Source of the DNA: an uncultured Clostridia bacterium
GTDB taxonomy: Bacteria > Bacillota > Clostridia > Oscillospirales > Ruminococcaceae
Direction: 5' to 3'
Length of the DNA stretch: 64,000 bases
NCBI GenBank assembly: GCA_947631455.1
Contig: CANRLH010000005.1
Span: 48,501 to 112,500 of the forward strand
The number at the start of each line of letters is the position of its first letter. Position 1 is the first letter of the stretch. Made by a program: the position numbers and the translations under genes. A model generated the notes under the pieces. The model made no database searches. It saw only the letters and a list, made by a program, of their open reading frames with translations, and was not told the origin of the DNA. Below, piece after piece: positions 8,486-16,202 of this stretch.

Positions 8486-9490
8486 TCAGTCTTCTTCCTC
8501 TTCAAGCAAGTCTGTAATTTTATTTGTAAAGTACTCAAGATACGGGATGAACTTTGCATAGTCAAGCCGCATCGGACCGATCAGTCCCAGCGTTCCGACA
8601 GGCTTTCCTTTCCTTCGGTACTGCGACGATATAAATGACGAGTTGTTGATTACAAATCCCTCATCCTCACTTGAGAACATAACGTGCAGTCCTGAAAATG
8701 TATCATCAACGAGCTTTGTTATCTCCGACTTGTCATTTATAAAACGGATTATCTCTTTCTGGTCGAAATCACGGCAGCTTAACAGATTTGTCGCTCCGCT
8801 CAACGATACCCGCTTTTGCGTAAACTCCTGAGACATCTTGCAAATTTCAGCAAACAGCGGTGAAAGCGTCATCATATAAGTTCCGAGAGCAGTCTGAAGC
8901 CGCTCTAACAACTCCTCTGACAGTTCCTCAACCGCTAATCCCTCTACGTTTTCTCTGATAAAATTTGAGAAAAAGTCTAGCTGCTCGTTTGTAAGATCAA
9001 ACTGCAATCTGCACACCTTGTTTTTTATCGCGCCGCTTGAGGTTATCAGCAGCAGCACATACATACGCTTGCCGGTAGGTATTACCTCCACCTTTGAAAT
9101 TACCGAAAACTTCGGAGTTTCACTGGCAACCACCGTCGCACATTTTGTAAGCTCTGCAAGAGCCGTCGACGCCGACTGCACGATTACCTCCTCAGAAAGC
9201 TCACCGGTCGGAAACATTGAATCGATCAGACTCTTTTCCTCGTCAGACAGCGGGCTAGTCTTCATAAGCGTGTCAACATAAAGCCTATAACCTTTATAAG
9301 TCGGTATTCTTCCCGCCGAAGTGTGAGGCTGTTCCAGATACCCCTGTTTTTCAAGCTCCGCCATTTCATTTCTTATCGTTGCCGAAGAAGCGTTGATGTG
9401 CTTTACTATCGCCTTTGAGCCGACCGGCTCTCCCGTGACGATGTATTCGTCAACTACCGCCGATAGGATCTTTAGCTTTCTCGCGTCCAC
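8486..9490 (-). CDS. hrcA: Heat-inducible transcription repressor HrcA
   Basis: A 334-residue repressor of class I heat-shock genes that binds the CIRCE element and needs GroEL for activity. It has an N-terminal winged helix ('ILSAVVDEYIVTGEPVGSK' with 'SSATIRNEMAELEKQGYLEQPHTSAGR' before it ends near residue 64), then the HrcA GAF-like and insertion domains. The start is GTG, seven bases after GGGAGG. It is first in its own CIRCE-controlled operon, so it should be autoregulated. groES/groEL is not in the window. Confidence 0.98.
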   Translation of the reverse strand: MDARKLKILSAVVDEYIVTGEPVGSKAIVKHINASSATIRNEMAELEKQGYLEQPHTSAGRIPTYKGYRLYVDTLMKTSPLSDEEKSLIDSMFPTGELSEEVIVQSASTALAELTKCATVVASETPKFSVISKVEVIPTGKRMYVLLLITSSGAIKNKVCRLQFDLTNEQLDFFSNFIRENVEGLAVEELSEELLERLQTALGTYMMTLSPLFAEICKMSQEFTQKRVSLSGATNLLSCRDFDQKEIIRFINDKSEITKLVDDTFSGLHVMFSSEDEGFVINNSSFISSQYRRKGKPVGTLGLIGPMRLDYAKFIPYLEYFTNKITDLLEEEED

Positions 9491-9526
9491 ATCATTACCT
9501 CCCTTAGCACTTTAACACTTCCCGTG

Positions 9527-9553
9527 TTAGCACTCATATGCCTTGAGTGCTAA
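9527..9553 (-). promoter_or_regulatory. CIRCE operator (HrcA binding site)
   Basis: TTAGCACTC (9527-9535), nine bases, then GAGTGCTAA (9545-9553) match the CIRCE consensus in both arms. It lies just downstream of the hrcA promoter. A further half-site TTAGCACTT occurs at 9504-9512. Confidence 0.98.
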
Positions 9554-9558
9554 TTATT

Positions 9559-9586
9559 ATTATACCCACTTTTTTGCATTTGTCAA
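9559..9586 (-). promoter_or_regulatory. Sigma-A promoter of the hrcA-grpE-dnaK-dnaJ operon
   Basis: On the minus strand TTGACA (9581-9586) and TATAAT (9559-9564) are both perfect consensus with a 16-base spacer, immediately upstream of CIRCE. Confidence 0.9.
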
Positions 9587-9656
9587 TACTTTTTTAAAAA
9601 AATTTTTTAAATTAAAAACATTGTTTTCATCACATAATTTAATTATGCCCTATAAA

Positions 9657-9690
9657 TAAAAAAACAACCGACGAAATATATCTTCGCCGG
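9657..9690 (-). terminator. Terminator downstream of rnr
   Basis: On the minus strand CCGGCGAA / TTCGTCGG pairs with one wobble and is followed by TTGTTTTTTT. It ends the secG-rnr unit. The 150 bases between the rnr stop and this hairpin carry no recognisable gene. Confidence 0.7.
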
Positions 9691-9843
9691 CATTATTGAT
9701 ACATGGTCAATCTGTCCGTTCGCTCCAAAAGATAATCTGTGCTTACTCCTTAAAGGGATTGTCCGCAAGACTGACTTAGGATTGCCAAAATAAGGGTATT
9801 TGATGTTCTCCATTACTTTGTCAAGATAAAATATCTGTTATGA

Positions 9844-11994
9844 TTAACATTCAGCATCAACCTTTGAAACAAACTCAAAATCGACCTTTCCGCTGCTTAC
9901 GTTTGCATTTAATATCCTTACAGTTACGCGCTCTCCTACCGAATATTTTTCTCCCGTCAGATTATTTTTCAACGTCATAAGGTCGTTTACATAATACTGG
10001 CCGTTCGGGAGCGTTTCAATTCTCACAAGGCCCTCGCAGGTGTCATCGAGCATTACGAAAAAGCCGAAATCCATTACAGAGCAGATGATTCCCGAAGCCT
10101 CTTCTCCGATTTTCTCTAAAAGATATTCCGCCTTATAGCAGTCGTCACAGCTGCGCTCAAGGCTCATGGCGTTTACCTCCGCATCGCTTGAGCGCTCAGA
10201 CGCGGCATGTGCAAATCTTGAATATCTTCGCTTCAGCTCGCCCTTATCGGTTCCGGACAGAAAATCGCTCATTATCCTGTGGATCGCCAAATCAGGATAA
10301 CGTCTTATCGGGGATGTAAAGTGCGCATAGTCCTTAAGAACAAGCCCGAAATGCCCAAGTGGCTCGTCGCTGTATTTGGCCTTTGCCATACTTCTGAGCA
10401 CAAGAGAGTTTATAATCACCGATGAGTCCTTTCCTTTCGCATACTCCAGAACAACACTCAGCGTCTTTGGAGACACGCCGTTTTTAAAGCTGTGAGGAAC
10501 ACCCAGAACCGATAAAACCTCACTCAGGCTCTGTATTTTCTCAGGATTTGGTTCTTCGTGAACACGGTAAACAAACGGAAGGCCGTTTTCCCTGCCGAAT
10601 CTCGCAGCCGCCTCGTTTGCCATAAGCATAAAGTCTTCTATTATCTCCTCGCTTTCTCCGCGTTCACGCCTGACCGCTCCTACGCATATGCCGTTTTCGT
10701 CAAGCAGCACAGCGCCCTCAACGCTTTCTATCTGAGGGCAACCCCTAGATACTCTGTTTGTCTTCAAAATACACGCAAGCTCTCTCATAGCCGAAAAAGT
10801 ACCCATTACCTCTGAGTATTTTTCCAAAAGCTCTTTAGTTTCATTGCCCGAAAAAATATCGTTTATCTCAGAGTAAACACCTTTGACTTTTGACCTTATC
10901 ACAGTTTTTTTAAATTCAAAATCTATCAGATTTCCCGCTTTGTCTATCTGCATCAGGCAGGAAAAAGCAAGCCTGTCCTCTCCGCCGTTTAATGAGCATA
11001 TACCGTTTGAAAGCTCAGGCGGCAGCATCGGCACTACCCTGTCAGCAAAATATATGCTTGTGCCCCTTTCAAAGGCTTCATTATCAAGCGGACTGTTCGG
11101 CCTGACATAATGCGAAACATCCGCAATGTGTACACCCAGATTAAAGCCATCAGGAGTTTTTTCTACACTTATAGCGTCGTCTATATCCTTTGTATATGCG
11201 CTGTCAATAGTGAAGATCGGCATATGCCTTAAGTCTGTCCTGTTTTTTAGCTCACGCTTGATTTCCTCATAGTCCTCGGCTTGCTTTGCATTTTTTATCA
11301 CTTCTTCCGGAAATTCTGTGCTCACTCCGTTTGCCGCAAGCATGCTCTCAACGCACGACGAAGCTCTTTGAGCATTTCCGAAGCTTGCCAAAACCTCACA
11401 CCTGTGTTCTGAATGGCGCTTGCCGCGCTTTACTATTCTGGCGGTCACCTTGTCATTTGTGTGAAGTGATATCCGTCCCGGATTTGAAAATATCATTTCG
11501 TACTGCGGCAAAATATCCGGAATCAGAAGGTTAAAATTTTCTCCGACTATAACTCCGGTGAATACACTGAAATTTTCCTCCTCTATCTCAACTACCTCTC
11601 CCTCAGGCGAATCACCGCTTCCTTCATAAATGCGAAGCCTGACAATATCCCCCGGCAACGAACCCAAAAGATTTTTACCGCCTATGAAGATTTTCTCATC
11701 AGTATCTATGGTCCTTGCAAAACCGAAGGTCTTATTAAGCTTGACTATTTTTGCAAGCCTTAAAGTTTTTTTGTCAGCAAGCCTTATTCCGTTGTCATTT
11801 TCGACAATAACTCCCTTCTTTTTTAAGCTCTCAAGGCTTTTGGAAAATTCGATAAAGTTAAATCTTTTCCCCTTCATATTCTTTAGAAGAGTTTTATATT
11901 TTACAACATTCTTATTACTCTCCTTTAAATATTTCACTATCTTTTTAGAGTAATCCGGTACTTTTTTGTATTTACTTTTAGGATTTTTCTTCAT
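9844..11994 (-). CDS. rnr: Ribonuclease R (3'-5' exoribonuclease)
   Basis: Processive hydrolytic RNase of about 716 residues that degrades structured RNA and takes part in rRNA and tmRNA quality control. It has an N-terminal winged-helix/cold-shock part, then the RNB catalytic domain with the metal-binding 'IDSAYTKDIDDAIS' and 'GVHIADVSHYV', and a C-terminal S1 domain ('ASGIICSVMDFGFFVML'). The reading frame stays open to 12078, but that extension runs into the secG terminator. The ATG at 11992-11994 follows GGGAGAG and begins MKKNPKSKYKK, so I chose it. secG upstream is the usual neighbour in Firmicutes. Confidence 0.97.
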   Translation of the reverse strand: MKKNPKSKYKKVPDYSKKIVKYLKESNKNVVKYKTLLKNMKGKRFNFIEFSKSLESLKKKGVIVENDNGIRLADKKTLRLAKIVKLNKTFGFARTIDTDEKIFIGGKNLLGSLPGDIVRLRIYEGSGDSPEGEVVEIEEENFSVFTGVIVGENFNLLIPDILPQYEMIFSNPGRISLHTNDKVTARIVKRGKRHSEHRCEVLASFGNAQRASSCVESMLAANGVSTEFPEEVIKNAKQAEDYEEIKRELKNRTDLRHMPIFTIDSAYTKDIDDAISVEKTPDGFNLGVHIADVSHYVRPNSPLDNEAFERGTSIYFADRVVPMLPPELSNGICSLNGGEDRLAFSCLMQIDKAGNLIDFEFKKTVIRSKVKGVYSEINDIFSGNETKELLEKYSEVMGTFSAMRELACILKTNRVSRGCPQIESVEGAVLLDENGICVGAVRRERGESEEIIEDFMLMANEAAARFGRENGLPFVYRVHEEPNPEKIQSLSEVLSVLGVPHSFKNGVSPKTLSVVLEYAKGKDSSVIINSLVLRSMAKAKYSDEPLGHFGLVLKDYAHFTSPIRRYPDLAIHRIMSDFLSGTDKGELKRRYSRFAHAASERSSDAEVNAMSLERSCDDCYKAEYLLEKIGEEASGIICSVMDFGFFVMLDDTCEGLVRIETLPNGQYYVNDLMTLKNNLTGEKYSVGERVTVRILNANVSSGKVDFEFVSKVDAEC

Positions 11995-12054
11995 TTTATC
12001 TCTCCCAAAAATCTGAAATGTGTTTGTTTTGATTATTGTCCCCAAAAAAATCCA

Positions 12055-12084
12055 TAAAAAAGCCCTGTGCTTTAACACAGGGCT
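12055..12084 (-). terminator. Terminator between secG and rnr
   Basis: AGCCCTGTG, six-base loop, CACAGGGCT (12061-12084), followed on the minus strand by TTTTTT. It may be partly read through, since rnr has no clear promoter of its own. Confidence 0.85.
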
Positions 12085-12090
12085 TTTTGT

Positions 12091-12342
12091 TTACAGTCTA
12101 TAGTCGATAAAGTTTACGGCCAATGTTACGATAAACAGAATAACTGCGGCAACCCTTGTTATTCTTGAAAGCTTCGCATCACGGGTCCTGTTTTTGTTTG
12201 AAGCGAAAAACGAATCATTTGAACCGCCGCCTATCGCCGAATTAAGCCCCTGCTCCTTACTCTCCTGAATCAGCACTATAAGGGTTATTGCCACACAACT
12301 TAAAAGTAAAAGTATTCCGCTGATGATTTCAAGCGTTGTCAT
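12091..12342 (-). CDS. secG: Preprotein translocase subunit SecG
   Basis: Small membrane subunit of the SecYEG channel, 83 residues. It has two transmembrane helices ('IISGILLLLSCVAITLIVLIQ' and 'ITRVAAVILFIVTLAVNFI') flanking the conserved Gly/Asn/Ser-rich loop 'QGLNSAIGGGSNDSFF'. The ATG at 12340-12342 is preceded by CGGAGG; the longer open frame upstream has no ribosome site. It has its own promoter and is followed by a terminator, with rnr next. Confidence 0.95.
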   Translation of the reverse strand: MTTLEIISGILLLLSCVAITLIVLIQESKEQGLNSAIGGGSNDSFFASNKNRTRDAKLSRITRVAAVILFIVTLAVNFIDYRL

Positions 12343-12400
12343 ATTTAAAACCTCCGATAAATTTACTTGTATAAAACTCCCACTTGCAATATCAAAGTAC

Positions 12401-12429
12401 AGTATAACACATACAATTATAAATTGCAA
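12401..12429 (-). promoter_or_regulatory. Sigma-A promoter of secG
   Basis: On the minus strand TTGCAA (12424-12429) and TATACT (12401-12406) are separated by 17 bases. Confidence 0.65.
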
Positions 12430-12444
12430 GTACTTTTTTCAAAT

Positions 12445-13374
12445 TTATTCAAAATCTTCTCCGAAAAGCTCTGCTAAAAATATGCTGCGCTGCGCTTCGT
12501 CCATATTAAGCACCTGCTCTCTGGTATATCCCATTTTACTCAAATCCTCATCAGTCACTCCAAGAGAATCAAACAGTGCTAAAATATATTCATCTGACGA
12601 TGCAGTGTTGTTTTTATTCATCTCAAGCTCTGTTTCCGTTATCTTTTTGTAATCCTTCGGGATCTCAAATTCATCCTCTTCAGCAGTATTCACAAACTCA
12701 AGAACACTTAAATCCGATTCAAGTATAGTTTCAAGAATATTTGAATCATGTCTTATTATCTTGAGAGTATCTCCGTCGAAAAAGTAGGAAACGGTCTGCT
12801 CCTCTCCTACGTTGTTTTTAAGCTCGTACCGTTCTCTGACATAGCTCTCTCCGTTATACTCGACCTCGTAAGTGTCAAGATATTTAAGAGTAGTCAAACT
12901 CGGCAGATATGTGTTGATACCACTCTTTACACTTTCTATCGTTTTGGATTCACACTCAGCATAGGTTTTGTCAACGTCGTTTAACACATATGCCTTGCCG
13001 TCTGTAATTAGATACTCCTGCCGTGCCGCTACGGTGAAAACATCATAATGATATTTTTCCCCTCCAAGCGCGGAGATAGTGATAGGATTATCAGAAACAA
13101 GCCCCATAGAGTGGTTTTTTACCGTTCCGGAAAGGGTAAATGTTCCTCCGTTTACGATGTCCATATATCTGCTTATTCGGCTTTTCTCATTATCAAGCGC
13201 CTTTACCTCGGTCACTCCGGACTGCACTATTCCGCTTTCGATAACACCGGGTTCGGTAACTGCCTGTGTGGTCTTCTCCTCTTTTGAAATCGTAGCCTTT
13301 TTATCATCACATCCGCAAAGTGCAAAAGAGATGACCATAATGCAAGCCAAAATGCTAAAAATCCTTCTTTTCAA
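12445..13374 (-). CDS. Putative lipoprotein of unknown function
   Basis: A 309-residue secreted lipoprotein, judged by a basic N-terminus, a hydrophobic core and the lipobox A-L-C-G-C (Cys22). I chose a TTG start (13372-13374) directly behind TATGGAGGG; the open frame extends further upstream, but only inside the end of the PFL gene. The mature part is rich in Glu/Lys/Thr and contains repeated beta-like stretches ('TFTLSGTVKNHSMG', 'EQTVSYFFDGDTLKIIRH'). It ends in an acidic helical tail, 'NMDEAQRSIFLAELFGEDFE'. I do not recognise a family. It is probably co-transcribed with the ACT-PFL pair, only 52 bases downstream. Confidence 0.75.
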   Translation of the reverse strand: MKRRIFSILACIMVISFALCGCDDKKATISKEEKTTQAVTEPGVIESGIVQSGVTEVKALDNEKSRISRYMDIVNGGTFTLSGTVKNHSMGLVSDNPITISALGGEKYHYDVFTVAARQEYLITDGKAYVLNDVDKTYAECESKTIESVKSGINTYLPSLTTLKYLDTYEVEYNGESYVRERYELKNNVGEEQTVSYFFDGDTLKIIRHDSNILETILESDLSVLEFVNTAEEDEFEIPKDYKKITETELEMNKNNTASSDEYILALFDSLGVTDEDLSKMGYTREQVLNMDEAQRSIFLAELFGEDFE

Positions 13375-13426
13375 AGCAAACCCTCCATAAATGTATGTAT
13401 TAGTTATGCTGATTTTAATAATAAAA

Positions 13427-14782
13427 CTAGTTCTTAAGCGACTGCATTGGCGCCGGGATCTGTCCACCCCGGTTTATAAACTTTGACGCAGACTCCTCCT
13501 TGATCGGCATAACCGGACCGCAGCCGAAAAGCCCGCCCCAATCAAGCTCTTCTCCAACCTTTTTCCCGATGGCCGGGATTATTCTAACCGCTGTAGTCTT
13601 TGAATTCACCATACCTATTGCCGCCTCGTCCGCAATTATTGCGGCAAGTGTGTCAGCCGTTGTGTCTCCCGGAACAACTATCATGTCAAGTCCCACTGAG
13701 CACACCGCCGTCATAGCCTCAAGCTTTTCAATAGTTAGTGTCCCCGACTTTGCCGCATCTATCATTCCCGCATCCTCAGATACCGGAATAAAAGCTCCGG
13801 AAAGTCCTCCTATTCTCGAACACGCCATTACTCCGCCCTTTTTAACAGCGTCGTTTAAAAGCGCCAGAGTCGCGGTGGTTCCGTGGGTTCCGCACCTTTC
13901 AAGACCTATTTCCTCCAATATATGCGCAACACTGTCGCCGACGGCAGGAGTGGGCGCAAGCGAAAGGTCGACAATTCCGAAAGGAACTTTAAGGCGCTCT
14001 GACGCAGTTACTCCCACAAGCTGTCCTATTCTTGTTATTTTATAAGACGTCTTCTTTATTATGTCCGCTATCTCGGAAATGTTCGCCTCAGGGTATTTTG
14101 AAAGCGCGCTGCGTACAACTCCCGGGCCTGAAACTCCCACATTTATCATACAGTCAGGCTCTCCTACTCCATGGAAAGCTCCCGCCATGAACGGATTATC
14201 CTCTACCGCATTGCAGAATACCACAAGCTTTGCCGCCCCGAAGCATGCCCTGTCAACAGTCTTTTCAGCGCACTCTCTTATTATCCTTCCCATTAAGCCA
14301 CAGGCGTCTAGGTTTATTCCGGCCTTGGTTGAACCGACATTTACAGAGGAGCATACCCTTTCTGTAACGCTTAAGGCTTCTGGAATAGATTTAATAAGTT
14401 CAAGATCTCCTGCGGAAAAACCCTTTTGCACCAAGGCAGAGTATCCCCCGATAAGATTTACGCCGACCGCCTCTGCGGCCTCATCGAGCGCTTTTGCAAA
14501 CGGCACGGGATTTCCTCCGCAAGCGGCGGAAACGATAGATATGGGCGTAACGGAAATTCTCTTGTTTATGATAGGTATGCCGAATTCCTTTTCTATATCC
14601 GAGCCTACCTTTACGAGGTTTTTTGATTTTTCGATTATCTTGTCGTATACCTTTTGACAAGCCTTGTTTATATCGCTGTCTATACAATCCAGCAGCGATA
14701 TTCCCATTGTTATTGTTCTTATGTCAAGACATTCGTCCTGGATCATTCTTATAGTTTCTAATATATCGTAAGCATTAAGCAT
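13427..14782 (-). CDS. PFL family protein (UPF0210 / DUF711)
   Basis: A 451-residue cytoplasmic protein of the UPF0210 family, distantly related to the glycyl-radical/PFL fold but without a glycyl-radical motif. Conserved stretches include '[15 protein letters not shown]', '[10 protein letters not shown]', '[14 protein letters not shown]' and '[13 protein letters not shown]'. Its function is not established. Across Firmicutes it is paired with the small ACT-domain protein encoded just upstream, as here, suggesting an amino-acid-responsive complex. The ATG at 14780-14782 has a modest AAAGG ribosome site. Confidence 0.9.
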   Translation of the reverse strand: MLNAYDILETIRMIQDECLDIRTITMGISLLDCIDSDINKACQKVYDKIIEKSKNLVKVGSDIEKEFGIPIINKRISVTPISIVSAACGGNPVPFAKALDEAAEAVGVNLIGGYSALVQKGFSAGDLELIKSIPEALSVTERVCSSVNVGSTKAGINLDACGLMGRIIRECAEKTVDRACFGAAKLVVFCNAVEDNPFMAGAFHGVGEPDCMINVGVSGPGVVRSALSKYPEANISEIADIIKKTSYKITRIGQLVGVTASERLKVPFGIVDLSLAPTPAVGDSVAHILEEIGLERCGTHGTTATLALLNDAVKKGGVMACSRIGGLSGAFIPVSEDAGMIDAAKSGTLTIEKLEAMTAVCSVGLDMIVVPGDTTADTLAAIIADEAAIGMVNSKTTAVRIIPAIGKKVGEELDWGGLFGCGPVMPIKEESASKFINRGGQIPAPMQSLKN

Positions 14783-14824
14783 ATTGTAATAAAACCTTTC
14801 CCAAAAATAAACACACTTATTACA

Positions 14825-15094
14825 TCAGATGTGGTGCATACAGTTAAAAACACTTTCGTGCATTGTGTGTATTTTTAATCCCATCTCATCGCCTGTTTTA
14901 GTCATTATATCGCTTAAAGCTCCAAATTCAATGCTGAGCTTTGAAATGTCTACTAACATTATCATTGCAAACATATCCTGTAAAACAGACTGCGTAACCT
15001 CAATCACATTTGCGTTATACTCAGAACAAATCCCGGAAACCTTTGTCAGAATTCCGACAGCATCTTTTCCTACAACCGTTATTACTGCTCTCAT
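14825..15094 (-). CDS. ACT domain-containing protein (UPF0237)
   Basis: An 89-residue single ACT domain with the start 'MRAVITVVGKDAVGILTKVS', the typical beta-alpha-beta ligand-binding opening. Stand-alone ACT proteins sense amino acids and regulate a partner protein. The partner is presumably the PFL-family product encoded 42 bases downstream, the usual pairing. The ATG follows GGAGATAAAAA. Confidence 0.92.
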   Translation of the reverse strand: MRAVITVVGKDAVGILTKVSGICSEYNANVIEVTQSVLQDMFAMIMLVDISKLSIEFGALSDIMTKTGDEMGLKIHTMHESVFNCMHHI

Positions 15095-15135
15095 TTTTTA
15101 TCTCCTTACACAAAAGTTAAATTACATTCATTTAC

Positions 15136-15163
15136 AGTATATCATAAAAATCAGATTTTGCAA
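15136..15163 (-). promoter_or_regulatory. Promoter of the ACT-PFL-lipoprotein unit
   Basis: On the minus strand TTGCAA (15158-15163) and TATACT (15136-15141) lie 16 bases apart, upstream of the ACT gene. Confidence 0.55.
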
Positions 15164-15263
15164 AGCATTTTTCTTATTTTTTACTTTACCGCTTTTAATT
15201 TATTTGCTTTTGTGATACAATTGTTGTTGTAAATCACTAAAATTCAGAAAAGGAGAGGCTCTT

Positions 15264-16121
15264 ATGAAACTTAATGGTCTGATAGATTGTCACACACACA
15301 CTCATTTTTCTCCCGACTCAAGCGAGACTCCTGAAAAAATGATAGAAAAGGCAATTACACTTGGGTTGTCGGCATATGCTGTGACCGATCACTGTGAATG
15401 CAACCGCTGGTACTCCATGGAGCATTACCGCGCACAGGAAAATGGCTATGATACGTGGAATTTCGACAAGGACTATGAACGATCTGTTTCTTACATAACA
15501 AAAATGAAAGAAAAATACAATCGCAGGATAAACCTTATCTGCGGGGTCGAACTCGGACAGGCTACTCATGATCATGAGGTGGCGGAAAAGGTTTCACAGG
15601 ATAGCCGCTTGGATTTTATTATCGGCTCAATGCATCAGCTTAAAAACAACGACGACTTTGCTTTTATAAAATATCAAAACTATACCTATGACGGCATTAT
15701 GGCTCTGATAGAGGAATATTACGAAGAGCTTTATAAGCTTTGCTGCTGGGGCAAATTTGATATTTTAGGGCATATAACTTATACACTTCGCTACATTGAG
15801 GGCGACGCCGGAATAAAGGTTGATATGTCACGCTTTGAGGATATCATAAGAGAATGTTTAAAAAAGCTTATCCAAAACGGCAAGGGAATAGAGATAAATA
15901 CCTCCGGGCTCAGGCAAAAATACGGCAAGCCGTTCCCTGACATGGAAATTCTTAAAATCTACAAAGAACTTGGCGGAGAGATACTGTCGCTCGGCTCTGA
16001 CGCTCACTGTGCGAATGACCTCGGAAAGGGTATTTTTGAGTGCGCTGAAATGGCAAGGTCAGCAGGATTTAAGTATCTTACCTATTATAAAAACAGAAAT
16101 GCACAGTTTTTGAAGATTTGA
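15264..16121 (+). CDS. PHP-domain phosphatase, histidinol-phosphatase (HisJ/HisK) family
   Basis: A 285-residue PHP metallo-phosphoesterase. Metal-binding motifs are visible: 'DCHTHTHFSPDSSETPEKM' at residues 8-26, 'AVTDHCE' near 39-45, 'GVELGQATHDHE' near 94-105, 'GSMH' near 117 and 'LGSDAH' near 248-253. This layout matches the histidinol-phosphate phosphatase group, which makes histidinol in histidine synthesis. There are no his genes nearby, and relatives act on other phosphates, so the substrate is not certain. The ATG follows GGAGAGG. It is a single gene facing away from its neighbours. Confidence 0.88.
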   Translation: MKLNGLIDCHTHTHFSPDSSETPEKMIEKAITLGLSAYAVTDHCECNRWYSMEHYRAQENGYDTWNFDKDYERSVSYITKMKEKYNRRINLICGVELGQATHDHEVAEKVSQDSRLDFIIGSMHQLKNNDDFAFIKYQNYTYDGIMALIEEYYEELYKLCCWGKFDILGHITYTLRYIEGDAGIKVDMSRFEDIIRECLKKLIQNGKGIEINTSGLRQKYGKPFPDMEILKIYKELGGEILSLGSDAHCANDLGKGIFECAEMARSAGFKYLTYYKNRNAQFLKI

Positions 16122-16157
16122 AATTATTATTGCTTTTATACAAACGCTTATAAACAG

Positions 16158-16188
16158 AAAAACACCGTCGAAATCTCGTCGGTGTTTT
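16158..16188. terminator. Terminator between the PHP gene and polA
   Basis: AAAACACCG...CGGTGTTTT with an inner CGA/TCG pairing lies between two convergent genes and can serve both strands. Confidence 0.8.
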
Positions 16189-16202
16189 CTTGTCTGCAAA
16201 CA

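Noticed and set aside
9643..9813. A 57-codon minus-strand frame downstream of rnr that starts MENIKYPYFG
   Set aside because: It has no ribosome site and its last third reads through the rnr terminator hairpin. No family is recognised; treated as noncoding.
11995..12078. A longer RNase R start 28 codons upstream
   Set aside because: The extension begins inside the secG terminator and lacks a ribosome site; the ATG at 11992-11994 has GGGAGAG.
15180..15263. A riboswitch or T-box in the leader of the PHP-phosphatase gene
   Set aside because: The leader is short and AT-rich, with no stable hairpin or antiterminator sequence.
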